Origin: Actinoalloteichus fjordicus | GTDB taxonomy: Bacteria; Actinomycetota; Actinomycetes; Mycobacteriales; Pseudonocardiaceae | Assembly: GCF_001941625.1 (NCBI RefSeq) | Contig: NZ_CP016076.1 | Span: 4,490,249 to 4,554,248, forward strand | Direction: 5' to 3' | Length of the DNA stretch: 64,000 bases | Shown: positions 8,617-16,594 of the stretch, piece after piece | Position numbering within the stretch: the stretch's first letter is position 1 | Layout: each line of letters begins with the position of its first letter | Program-made: the position numbers and the translations under genes | Notes under the pieces: generated by a model | Database searches by the model: none | The model's input: only the letters and a program-made list of their open reading frames with translations | What the model was told of the DNA's origin: nothing

Positions 8617-9378
8617 CTAGGAGATCTTGCGGCGGTAGGCGGAGGTCGCGAAGAGGTACGCGACGACGAGAATGCCGGCGCACCAGCCGAGAGCGACCCA
8701 GATGTCGTCGCCGACCGGCTGTTCGGTCATCAGCGCGCGGATGGCGCTCACGATCGGCGTGACCGGCTGGTTCTCGGCGAACGCGCGTACCGGGCCGGGC
8801 ATCGTGGCGGTGGGGACGAAGGCGGAGCTGAGGAACGGCAGGAAGATGAGGGGGTAGGAGAACGCGCTCGCGCCCTCTGCGGATTTGGCGGACAGGCCGG
8901 GGATGACGGCGATCCACGTGAGCGCCAGTGTGAAGAGGAACAGCATTCCGGCGATAGCGAGCCACGCCAGAACCCCCGCTCCCGAACTGAAGCCGATCAG
9001 CAGAGCGACCGTCAGCACGACGACGAGCGAGATCAGGTTGGCGACCAGGGAGGTGAGCACGTGCGCCCACAGCACCGACGAGCGCACGATCGGCATGGAC
9101 TGGAAACGTTCGAAGACACCGCTCTTCATGTCCGTGAAGAGACGGACTGCGGTGTAGGCGATCCCGGATGCGACGGTGATGAGCAGGATGCCGGGCAGCA
9201 GGTAGTTCACGTACGAGTCGGAACCGGTGTCGATGGCGCCGCCGAACACGTAGACGAACAGAAGCATCATCGCGACCGGCATCAACGCGGTCGTGATGAT
9301 CGTGTCGACGCTGCGCAGGGTGTGCCGCAGCGATCGTCCCAGCAGGATGGTGATGTCAGCCAGAAATCTAGTGATCAT
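8617..9378 (-). CDS. ABC-2 type multidrug exporter permease, DrrB family
   Basis: The 253-residue protein has six predicted membrane spans. The ABC-2 permease family signature is visible around the loop with MKSGVFERFQSMPI, including the usual coupling-helix E(R/K)xxSMP pattern. DrrB proteins pair with a DrrA ATPase to export anthracycline-like or other hydrophobic compounds. The ATG at 9378 overlaps the stop of the ATPase gene by four bases, so translation is coupled. It is the last intact gene of a PadR-DUF1048-ATPase-permease operon. Confidence 0.88.
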   Translation of the reverse strand: MITRFLADITILLGRSLRHTLRSVDTIITTALMPVAMMLLFVYVFGGAIDTGSDSYVNYLLPGILLITVASGIAYTAVRLFTDMKSGVFERFQSMPIVRSSVLWAHVLTSLVANLISLVVVLTVALLIGFSSGAGVLAWLAIAGMLFLFTLALTWIAVIPGLSAKSAEGASAFSYPLIFLPFLSSAFVPTATMPGPVRAFAENQPVTPIVSAIRALMTEQPVGDDIWVALGWCAGILVVAYLFATSAYRRKIS

Positions 9379-10208
9379 CTGCTTTCCTGACTCGTGGGTT
9401 CCGAGAAACGTTCGTTACCGTCGTCGCTGACGAGCGCGAGGAAGACGTCCTCCAGTGTCGGCTTCTTCTCCACGTACTCGACCTTGGCGGGCAGCAGCCG
9501 CTGTAGCTCGGCGAGCGTGCCGTTGACGATGATCCTTCCTTTGTGGAGGATCGCGATCCGGTCGGCGAGCTGTTCCGCCTCGTCCAGATACTGCGTCGTG
9601 AGCAACACCGTGGTACCGCGTCCCGCGAGTTCCTTGACCGCCTGCCACACCTCGAGGCGCGACTGCGGGTCGAGGCCCGTCGTCGGTTCGTCGAGGAAGA
9701 TCACCGGCGGGTTGCCGGTCAGGCTCATCGCGATGTCGAGGCGGCGGCGCATACCACCGGAGTACTCCGACACCCGCCGGTTCGCCGCGTCGGTCAGGGA
9801 GAACCGCTCGAGCAGTCCGTCCGCGATCCGGCCGGGATCCTTCAAGTGCCGCAGGCGGGCGACGAGCACGAGGTTCTCCCGCCCCGTGAGGATCTCGTCC
9901 ACCGCGGCGAACTGCCCGGTGAGACTGATGGACTCCCGCACGCCCGCGGACTGCGTGGCGACGTCGTAACCGTTGACGTCGGCCGATCCCGCGTCGGTCT
10001 TGAGTAACGTGGACAGGATCCTCACGACCGTGGTCTTGCCTGCTCCGTTGGAGCCGAGCAGCGCGACGATGCTGCCTCGCGCCACCTCGAAATCCACCCC
10101 GCGCAGCACGGGCAGATCCTTGAAGGACTTCTCCAGACCCGCGACGCGGATCGCGAACTCCTGGTTCTGGTCAACTGCCATCCGGGTTTCCATCCTCTGG
10201 TCGGTCAC
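9375..10208 (-). CDS. ABC transporter ATP-binding protein, DrrA family
   Basis: This 277-residue nucleotide-binding domain has Walker A GSNGAGKTT, a Q-loop near LTGQFAAVDEILT, the signature YSGGMRRRLD, Walker B VIFLDEPTTGLD and an H-loop replaced by a glutamine (LLTTQYLDEAE), as is normal for DrrA. The C-terminal tail KPTLEDVFLAL is the conserved DrrA extension that contacts the partner. The ATG overlaps the stop of the DUF1048 gene by four bases. It powers the permease encoded immediately downstream. Confidence 0.92.
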   Translation of the reverse strand: MTDQRMETRMAVDQNQEFAIRVAGLEKSFKDLPVLRGVDFEVARGSIVALLGSNGAGKTTVVRILSTLLKTDAGSADVNGYDVATQSAGVRESISLTGQFAAVDEILTGRENLVLVARLRHLKDPGRIADGLLERFSLTDAANRRVSEYSGGMRRRLDIAMSLTGNPPVIFLDEPTTGLDPQSRLEVWQAVKELAGRGTTVLLTTQYLDEAEQLADRIAILHKGRIIVNGTLAELQRLLPAKVEYVEKKPTLEDVFLALVSDDGNERFSEPTSQESR

Positions 10209-10597
10209 TGCATGCCGTCCGCCACGCGGTCGATCGTCTTGGTCAACCGGTCTCGCTCCCTACGAATCCACGAGCCGCCGGGGTAGTTGCGCAGGAACGC
10301 CTCCGCGAACTCCACCGGGTCCTCACCGACGACCTGGCGCAACGGGATTCCGTCCGCCGCGCTCTGCTCGAACAGGTCTGTCAAGTCCGCCAGCATCGCC
10401 ACCAGGCTCTCCGACTGGTCCGGGCCGAAGTGCTGCATGTACCGCTGCAGCGCCTCGACCGCCGTGCGGTAGTCGTGCGGGAGCCGTTCGATCCGCTCCT
10501 TGCACTGCCGGTAGCGCCGCTTCTCCTCGAGCGATCCGGTCACGACCTCCAGATACCGCAGGTAACGGTTCTTCTGCTCGCCCGGTTCAGTGCCCAC
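10205..10597 (-). CDS. DUF1048 family protein
   Basis: The 130-residue, mostly helical and soluble protein matches DUF1048, found almost only between PadR regulators and DrrAB-type exporters in Gram-positive bacteria. It lacks signal peptide and membrane spans. Its reading frame starts at a GTG that overlaps the end of the PadR gene by eleven bases, and it ends overlapping the ATPase start. Its biochemical role is not established; context implies a part in regulation or assembly of the exporter. Confidence 0.8.
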   Translation of the reverse strand: MGTEPGEQKNRYLRYLEVVTGSLEEKRRYRQCKERIERLPHDYRTAVEALQRYMQHFGPDQSESLVAMLADLTDLFEQSAADGIPLRQVVGEDPVEFAEAFLRNYPGGSWIRRERDRLTKTIDRVADGMQ

Positions 10598-10928
10598 TGC
10601 CGTTCCCCTCTTCCCTGAGCTCTTCGAGTTGTTCGCTGAGAAAACTCCAGGTCTTCCAGAACTCTTCGAGATACCCCCGCCCCTCGTCGTTCAGGGAATA
10701 CACCTTGCGCGGAGGCCCCTTCTCCGAAGGGACCTTCTCCACGTCCACGAGACCGCGCTGCTCGATCCGGACCAGCAGCGCGTAGACCGTTCCCTCTGCG
10801 ATCTCGGTGAACCCCCTGTCTCGAAGCCACGCCGTGATCTCGTACCCGTACGCGGGCCTGCTGGCGAGAATCGCCAGGACGATGCCCTCGAGCGTGCCCT
10901 TGAGCATTTCCGTCGCCTGCCTGCGCAA
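10587..10928 (-). CDS. PadR family transcriptional regulator
   Basis: The 113-residue protein is a compact PadR: winged helix with GTLEGIVLAILA, YGYEITAWL, EGTVYALLVRIEQRGLV and a beta wing with PPRKVYSL, then a short C-terminal dimerisation helix. A second ATG at 10907 (MLKGTLEG) could be the true start. PadR proteins repress exporter operons and are released by the exported drug. It heads the operon and an inverted repeat about 30 bases upstream is a likely binding site, so autoregulation is probable. Confidence 0.88.
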   Translation of the reverse strand: MRRQATEMLKGTLEGIVLAILASRPAYGYEITAWLRDRGFTEIAEGTVYALLVRIEQRGLVDVEKVPSEKGPPRKVYSLNDEGRGYLEEFWKTWSFLSEQLEELREEGNGSGH

Positions 10929-10958
10929 GGACTCCTCCGAACTACTTGGTGTTGCTGA

Positions 10959-10978
10959 GTACTACTACAAAGTAGCAC
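10959..10978. promoter_or_regulatory. Probable PadR operator
   Basis: An imperfect palindrome with arms GTACTAC and GTAGCAC (six of seven positions pair) and a six-base AT-rich spacer lies 30 bases before the PadR start. Spacing, symmetry and AT content fit the operators of small PadR repressors. Confidence 0.6.
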
Positions 10979-10999
10979 TAGGTACCACCCCCGGCGCAA

Positions 11000-12330
11000 G
11001 GTCGTCGTCTGGCGAACGTCGCCGTCACCGTGGCCGACGCACTGCCCGAACGAACGGGTGAGTTCCGGGCGGGTCGAATACATTCCCGCACCTTGGAAGT
11101 GCTGGACCAGCGCGGCGTGCTCGACCGGTTCCTCGAAGCGGGCGATCTGACGCCGGTGGGCCACTTCTCCGGGCTGTGGCTGGACTTCGAGGGACTCGAG
11201 TCCCGCCACCCGCACCCACTGATGCTCTTGCAGTCCGTCATCGAACGGCTGCTGAGCCGTGGGCGGCAGAGCTCGACGTGGAGGTACGCTGGTCGTCCGA
11301 GGTGACCGGCCTGCGCCAGAACGAGAACGGCGTGGAGGTCGCCCTGGCCACGGGAACGACGCTGAACGCCCGGTACCTCGTCGGGTGCGACGGTGGGCGC
11401 AGCGCGGTACGCAAGTTCGCGGGAATCGGCTTTCCCGGCACCCCGGCGACGATGACCGCCCTACTCGGAGACGTCCGGCTGCCCGACCTGCCCGGGGACT
11501 TCATCTTCATGCGGCGGTGCCCGACCGGTCACTTCTCCGCCATCTCGCTGGAACCCGGCTGGTTTCGGGTGATCACCTTCGAGTACGACCACGTTCCCGG
11601 CCGTGATGAACCCACGACGTTCGCCATGCTGCGGGAGGCGCTGCTTCGGCTCGCGGGGACCGACTACGGCATGCACAGTCCGAAGTGGATCTCGAGGTTC
11701 GGTGATGCGGCGCGGCAGGCGGACAGGTACCGCGACGGACGGGTGCTGCTCGCGGGCGACGCGGCGCACATCCACTACCCGGCGGGCGGGCAGGGGTTGA
11801 ACATCGGCGTGCAGGACGCCGTCAACCTCGGCTGGAAGCTCGCCGCGGTGGTGCGCGGCGATGCGCCGGACGCGCTGCTCGACAGCTACCACGCCGAACG
11901 CCATCCCGTCGCAGAACGCGTGCTGCACAACACCCGCGCGCAGTCGGCGCTGGCCAGGCTCGGCGCCGAGATGAACGCGCTGCGCGAAGTGTTCGGCTCG
12001 CTCATGGTGGTCGACGACGTCAACAGGCACCTGCGAGAGATGATCACCGGCCTGGACGTGCGGTACCCGGCGGACGACCACCCACTAGCCGGTCGCCGGG
12101 TCCCCGACGCCACGCTGAAGACCGTGCGCGGCGCCACCCGCGTCCACGAGCTTCTGCACGCCGCTCGCCCGGTCCTGCTCAACCTGAGCGGCAACACCGA
12201 GGTGACGACGGCGGGGTGGACGGTTCGTGTCGACGTCGTCGAGGCACGCAGTGAGCACGACTACTGGCCCGTCCCCGTCATCGGTGAGGTCGACGCGCCC
12301 GCAGCGCTGCTCGTCCGCGCCCGAGACTGA
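11000..12330 (+). pseudogene. FAD-dependent aromatic monooxygenase, truncated at both ends and frameshifted
   Basis: Recognisable PHBH-type flavin monooxygenase sequence begins mid-protein (LPERTGEFRAGRIHSRTLEVLDQRG), without the N-terminal GxGxxG FAD motif or any start codon. Near 11254 the frame changes: one base lost from CTGCTGGAG would explain it. The following frame carries VGCDGGRSAVRK, the DG and GDAAHIHYPAGGQGLNIGVQDA motifs, and a thioredoxin-like tail that stops at APAALLVR just where the family continues with the last ~30 residues. That end coincides with the broken end of the integrase. Such enzymes hydroxylate or inactivate aromatic antibiotics; this copy cannot be functional. 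Confidence 0.8.
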
Positions 12331-13036
12331 ATTTGCCGTTGATCTCGTGGAGTGCCCCGTGATCGGGGTCGATGACGATGCGGGCGTCGTCGAGGTGGGT
12401 GTTGTGTCGTTGCAGGCCTAGGAGTTCGCCCCAGCGGGCGCCGGTCCAGGCGGCGGTGTGGATGAGAGTCCCCGCCCAGGCGCCGCCCAGGGCGGTGGCC
12501 TGATCGGTGGTGGTGAGGACCTGCTCGTGGGTGGCCCACTGCCGTTCGGGGGCGCGCGTACGTCGGCGGCGTCCTCGGCGGCGGGGGCGGATCGGGTTGG
12601 CGGGGATCAGGCGTTCGTAGGCGGCGTCGGCCAACAGCATCGACAGGAGCTTGACCATGGTGGCGACACTCGCGGGGGCGTAACCGGCGGCACGGACCTT
12701 CTTCGACCAGGCGGCCACCGCGATGCCGGTGATGTCCCCGATGGCGACGTCGCCCCACCGGGGAAGCAGGTGATTGCGTAGCAGGCTGCGGTACTGATTC
12801 TCCGTGTTGGCGGCGAGATCCAGCGCGTCCATCCAGGGAACGCTCCACTCCGCCAGAGTGAGTCGGCCGGCGGCGGGGTCGATCCAGTTGCCTCGTCGTT
12901 GATCGCTCTCCATGTCCTCGGCGTGATCGGCAGCGGCTCGCTTCGTCGCGAAGCCCGGCAACGATCCGAGGGTGCCGTCGTCACGCACGTACCGCACACG
13001 CCATGACCTCGTGCCACGCTTCTCCACCCATGCCAC
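12323..13036 (-). pseudogene. Tyrosine-type site-specific integrase lacking its catalytic half
   Basis: The gene starts at a GTG at 13036 with GGGAG upstream and encodes an arm-binding domain (WRVRYVRDDG) and a core-binding SAM-like domain (residues ~65-165). It then has the beginning of the catalytic domain with the first arginine of the R-H-R-Y set in TGARWGELLGL. Similarity ends at EINGKFSLG; the H-x-x-R box and the nucleophilic tyrosine are absent. The frame continues only into antisense of the broken monooxygenase, stopping at 12278. The family is the actinomycete integrase of tRNA-inserted islands. Confidence 0.85.
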
Positions 13037-13140
13037 CGCATTTCTCCCTTCACCCGCCGTGCCGCGGACGCGCCACGACACCATGGACGCTCCAATCACC
13101 ACAGAGAGCCAGCTACCCGCCCAACCCACAGCCGGGCAGC

Positions 13141-13433
13141 TCAGAGCGCCGAACGCGACCGACGCTGCCGGACGTCGCGGGCAGGACGAGCTCCGGCAGC
13201 GATCACCGCCGTCAGGTCAGCCTCAGAGAACCGCAGTGCTTACCGAGAAACGTGCACGGAATCAGCCGACGCCCGGCCGCACGACGCAGCCACGACTCCC
13301 GGACCGCCAACAACCGCGCCGCCTCTGCCGGGCTGTACAGCAGCACCGACCTGTCCCGAGAACCGATCGCCGTCTCATCGATCTCGGCGACAGTCGAGAT
13401 ACCCATCTCAGGCCCAGGCACGGCAGCCGACAC
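13141..13433 (-). pseudogene. Excisionase-like helix-turn-helix gene with a one-base frameshift
   Basis: The first frame encodes YSPAEAARLLAVRESWLRR and RRLIPCTFLGKH, typical of excisionase/MerR-like HTH proteins that sit directly upstream of actinomycete integrases. It then runs off to a short nonsense tail ending in a TGA at 13212-13214. The next frame carries the missing end, RFSEADLTAVIAAGARPARD, and stops at 13141. A single base lost from CACCTGCGG around 13236 accounts for it. With the broken integrase it forms a dead excision module. Confidence 0.75.
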
Positions 13434-14161
13434 CCCTCGTGACTGCGGAAGTGGCGGTAGGCAGTGCTGCTGTCGATCAGGTTCACGAGGACCTCCACAG
13501 GCGAGTCAGAACTGACACCCCTGAACTCCACCGAGAACGCCCAAATTCGACAGCAGAACCACGATTTTACACTTCCCCCGCCTGGGAACATCCCACCTGG
13601 CGATGATCAAAGACATCCAGAGGTACCGGGCGGTAGACCTGCAGCACGGCCCGGTCCGCACAGTCCGGCACAGCTCGCTACGAGACCCAGGCCGATGGGC
13701 CACCAAGATGTCGCAATAAGGCCCGGCCGTGAAGGCCGGGTGCAACCTGCCCGATCAGGGCTGATCGGCTGGCACAGTCTAGCGGGCTCGCCGATATCCG
13801 GACATCATGGACGACTCGCCCGAGATCCGCTTAAGACTGATCCGGCGTGTCGGTAGACGCTTCCCTTCCCGAAGCTCGCCGCGCAGAAGGACGTCCAGCG
13901 AACGCTCCAACCACGCCGTGAGTCCGGCGCTGGGGCACGCCGATCGCGCTCATCCCCAAGGCCACTCTCTCGTTCGAGTCGCCGAGTCGAAGCTCGCCCC
14001 GCCACGCCGGAATGCCGCAGCCCGCTATCGAGATGTTCTCGATGATGCACTCGACCACGTCGCCACGCTGCACCACAGCTGCTCGTCCGGAGACGACAGC
14101 ACGACGGACCGCTCAGGCCTCACGGTTGACCGTAGCCGTGACCACGTAACGCTCCATTGAC
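13434..14161. other. Gap with only doubtful small ORFs
   Basis: About 730 bases upstream of the excisionase remnant. A minus-strand frame at 13831-14076 (81 codons, VVECIIENISIAGCGIPAW) has some protein-like character. It can be extended through one stop to an ATG near 14156, so it may be a decayed gene. No domain was recognised. Confidence 0.3.
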
Positions 14162-14235
14162 CAGACGGAATGTCCGCAAGAGGGAGGATTTCGGGAGAAT
14201 CGTGTCGACCACAACTACGTTCGACCGCCCTCCGC
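14162..14235 (+). repeat. Dispersed imperfect repeat, copy A
   Basis: About 74 bases containing GGGAGGATTTCGGGAGAATC resemble 35612-35685 in the same orientation, roughly three quarters identical. A shorter relative, GGGAGGATTGTGGGAGGATC, is at 35915-35934. Copies flank the integration-related sequences at both ends of the island. Confidence 0.5.
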
Positions 14236-14419
14236 CCGCAAGCCCCACAGAAACCTCACCACCGACTCGATCGGCTCACCCACGGGACCGAGCAGCACAC
14301 ACGCCTTGGCCTATCACCCCGTTTCACGCAGACCACCAAGGCCCGATCACCCGATCGAGCGCCCACGCCCGAACTTGTCGAAGCTCCAAGCGCAGCGACC
14401 GCTCCCAGCGGAAGCCCGG

Positions 14420-14866
14420 TCAGCGACCTGCGGGACGTCCATCCGGGTCGACCATCCTGATGACACCGTCCTGCTCTTGCAGAACCACGTCATCCCGGTA
14501 CTCACCCACACCGAGCGCGCCAACTTGGCCCAGGCTGACCATCCGTACGATCTCGTTGTCGCGTTGAAAAACGAGGAGGTCGCCGTCTTGGATGTAGTCA
14601 CCGTCGTAGGTACCGTCACCGGTGATCTCGACGGGTCGACCCAGTTCTTCCTCGATCGACGCACCGGTTGCGGGTCCGATGAGGACCTGCACGGAGGTCC
14701 AGTCGCCGGGGGCCAGTTCCTTGAACGGCCTCGAGCCGCCGGACCGGCCCAGCTCGACGATCGCGGTCTCGAGGTCCACGTCGAACTCCACCTGCACTCC
14801 CGAGGTGTTCGCGCCGCATCCCGCCACCAGGGCGAGCAATGCGAGCAGTGGCAATATCAAGCGCAT
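14420..14866 (-). CDS. Putative lipoprotein of a type VII secretion cargo operon
   Basis: The 148-residue protein starts with a lipoprotein signal: MRLILPLLALLALVAGC, where LVAGC is a good lipobox. The mature part is small, acidic and without known domain, with features such as GDGTYDGDYIQDGDLLVF. It begins one base after the stop of the DUF6973 gene, so the two are co-transcribed. A lipoprotein directly behind a secreted toxin-like gene could be its immunity or docking partner, but this is only inferred from position. Confidence 0.7.
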   Translation of the reverse strand: MRLILPLLALLALVAGCGANTSGVQVEFDVDLETAIVELGRSGGSRPFKELAPGDWTSVQVLIGPATGASIEEELGRPVEITGDGTYDGDYIQDGDLLVFQRDNEIVRMVSLGQVGALGVGEYRDDVVLQEQDGVIRMVDPDGRPAGR

Positions 14867-14867
14867 A

Positions 14868-16046
14868 TCAATACTGGTCCGGAGTCGCCGACGGTTCGCC
14901 GGGGTCGTGGTCGTCGCCGCGTCCAGGGTTGTCCGTCGGCCAGCGGTTGTTAGGGGTGTCGCGGGTCTCCCCGGGGTTCACCTCGTTGGACGGCACCAGG
15001 GTGTCGTTGTTGTCGATGACCACCATTCTGCCATCCGTGACCGCCTGCTCGACCAATGCGGCCAACTCCTCGGGACCGGCCTCGGGATTGGCTCGCGCGA
15101 TCTCGCGGCCCACCTCGTTGTTGTGCAGATCCATACCCACCGGGATGTGGTGGCCGGCCGGGTTCCGCTCATGTGCGGTGGCGAACTCGCCCGCCCATTG
15201 CTCGCCATAACGCTGTGTCATCAGAGCATTCCAGTAGGCGTGCCGGAACGCGTCCGAATGCCCATCGGTCTTGCCCTTTCCCTCGAACATGCTCTCCGAG
15301 ACATGCAGCGCATCCTGTCGAATGTCGCCGAACTCCTGGAGTCCGAGCAGTCCCTTGCGCATCTGCAGGTCGTCGAGCATCCTCACCTCGGTCTGGGTAA
15401 GCCGTTCCTGCGGGATGTCTCTCAGTTCCGCGATCCAGCCAGCCAGACCGGTTGGCCACATGGTCGTATCGTCGGTCCTGACCTGGTACCTGGCTAGCAG
15501 ATCGCGATGCCACTGCTCATCGACGATACGGTCCTCGCCCGTCTCCGCCGCCTCCGCCAGCGTCGTCGCTCCCGCGTCGTCGATCTCACCGGACAGGATG
15601 TGTCTGAGCACGGAGTCCAACTCGGTGTCGATCATGGCCGCTTGGCCCAGGATGCCCTGCACCTCCACGTGCAGGGTCATGAGCATGGCGAATCCCCCGG
15701 AATCCGCAATGTCGACGACCTCGCCGTTCTCGATCCGGTAGCCGTTCCTCGCAGCGTGGTCCTCGGTCGCCTCGATGCTGCGGACCAGATCCCGCACAGC
15801 TCGCTCGGTGTCATCGATGATCGTCACTGCAGCGGACAATCGAGCAGCGAGGTCCTCGAGCGCCTGACAACGGGCCCGGAGATCACTCTCCGCAGCCTCT
15901 GCCGCATCCCCGCTCCACTCAGCCGGCTTGGCACCATCGAGCTCGTCTTGCAGACCGACGACCAACTTGTTCTGTGCGGAGAGATGGTCACTGACCTGAC
16001 CGATCATGTCCGGCCGCCACTGCCTGATCTCATCCCATGTGGCCAT
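14868..16046 (-). CDS. Type VII secretion-associated protein with C-terminal DUF6973 toxin-like domain
   Basis: The ATG at 16046 shares one base with the preceding stop (TGATG); a TTG one codon upstream is an alternative. The 392-residue product has a helical N-terminal region (residues ~1-130) with WSGDAAEAAESDLRARC, resembling the WXG-like domains that carry toxins to the ESX machinery. After a linker, residues ~220-345 match DUF6973. It contains DAFRHAYWNALMTQRYG, HERNPAGHHIPVGMDLHNNEVGR and two conserved histidine clusters that suggest a hydrolase. It is likely secreted and may act on competitors or the envelope; the activity is unproven. Confidence 0.72.
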   Translation of the reverse strand: MATWDEIRQWRPDMIGQVSDHLSAQNKLVVGLQDELDGAKPAEWSGDAAEAAESDLRARCQALEDLAARLSAAVTIIDDTERAVRDLVRSIEATEDHAARNGYRIENGEVVDIADSGGFAMLMTLHVEVQGILGQAAMIDTELDSVLRHILSGEIDDAGATTLAEAAETGEDRIVDEQWHRDLLARYQVRTDDTTMWPTGLAGWIAELRDIPQERLTQTEVRMLDDLQMRKGLLGLQEFGDIRQDALHVSESMFEGKGKTDGHSDAFRHAYWNALMTQRYGEQWAGEFATAHERNPAGHHIPVGMDLHNNEVGREIARANPEAGPEELAALVEQAVTDGRMVVIDNNDTLVPSNEVNPGETRDTPNNRWPTDNPGRGDDHDPGEPSATPDQY

Positions 16047-16342
16047 CAACCGCCTACCGTCCGGCCGAAACCATGCGCATTCGCATCGTCTCGCTCCTGA
16101 TAATCATCGGCAGCCGAGTGCAGCTCTGCCGCGTAGGAGTCCATGCCCTCGGCCCAGCTCGCGCAGCTGTCCTCCCAATGCGGGCCGAGCTGACCGGCGG
16201 TCCCAGCCGACTCCGTCCCCGGCAGCGCGGTGGCGAGCTCCGTCACCCGACCCAAGTCAAGTGTGCGCACGACATCCGCCGCCTGCTGCGCGGCGTCAGC
16301 CGAAGCGCTCAGCGCTGCAGGATCGACCTCGAACCCCGTCAT
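16046..16342 (-). CDS. EspC-like / WXG100-type ESX secretion protein
   Basis: The chosen ATG at 16342 (GGAAGG just upstream) gives 98 residues, the usual size for EspC/DUF2580 proteins; the frame is open for 53 codons more but the extension is unlike the family. The protein is helical, with DPAALSASADAAQQAADVVR, a central W (PHWEDSCASWAEGMDSY) and a second helix, as in helix-turn-helix hairpins secreted by type VII systems. It begins the operon and probably pairs with the downstream toxin-like protein for export. Confidence 0.75.
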   Translation of the reverse strand: MTGFEVDPAALSASADAAQQAADVVRTLDLGRVTELATALPGTESAGTAGQLGPHWEDSCASWAEGMDSYAAELHSAADDYQERDDANAHGFGRTVGG

Positions 16343-16594
16343 CCTTCCCCACCCCGCCCCTACCAAGGGTACCGACGAGACCGCAGTCTGTATTCGTGAG
16401 TACCGGTAAGCCGGGAATTCTCCTCCAGAACCGGAACCGTCGACCTGATGTGGTGTCATCACACGCCGCAACGGTCCCCATGGTTCCTCTGCGTGGATCA
16501 TCCCGCTACAGCCAATGAACCAGTGCTTTCCCGACTCCTCGCGGAGCCGTGACCTACCGAGGGACTGACGAAGCGACGCTAACCGTCGCGTCGT
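16343..16594. other. Gap containing the promoter of the secretion cargo operon
   Basis: About 250 bases between the helicase stop and the EspC-like start. No terminator of the large defence-like operon was identified with confidence. Confidence 0.3.

Noticed and set aside
12458-12781. Gly-rich plus-strand ORF opposite the integrase
   Set aside because: Antisense of the integrase remnant; low-complexity.
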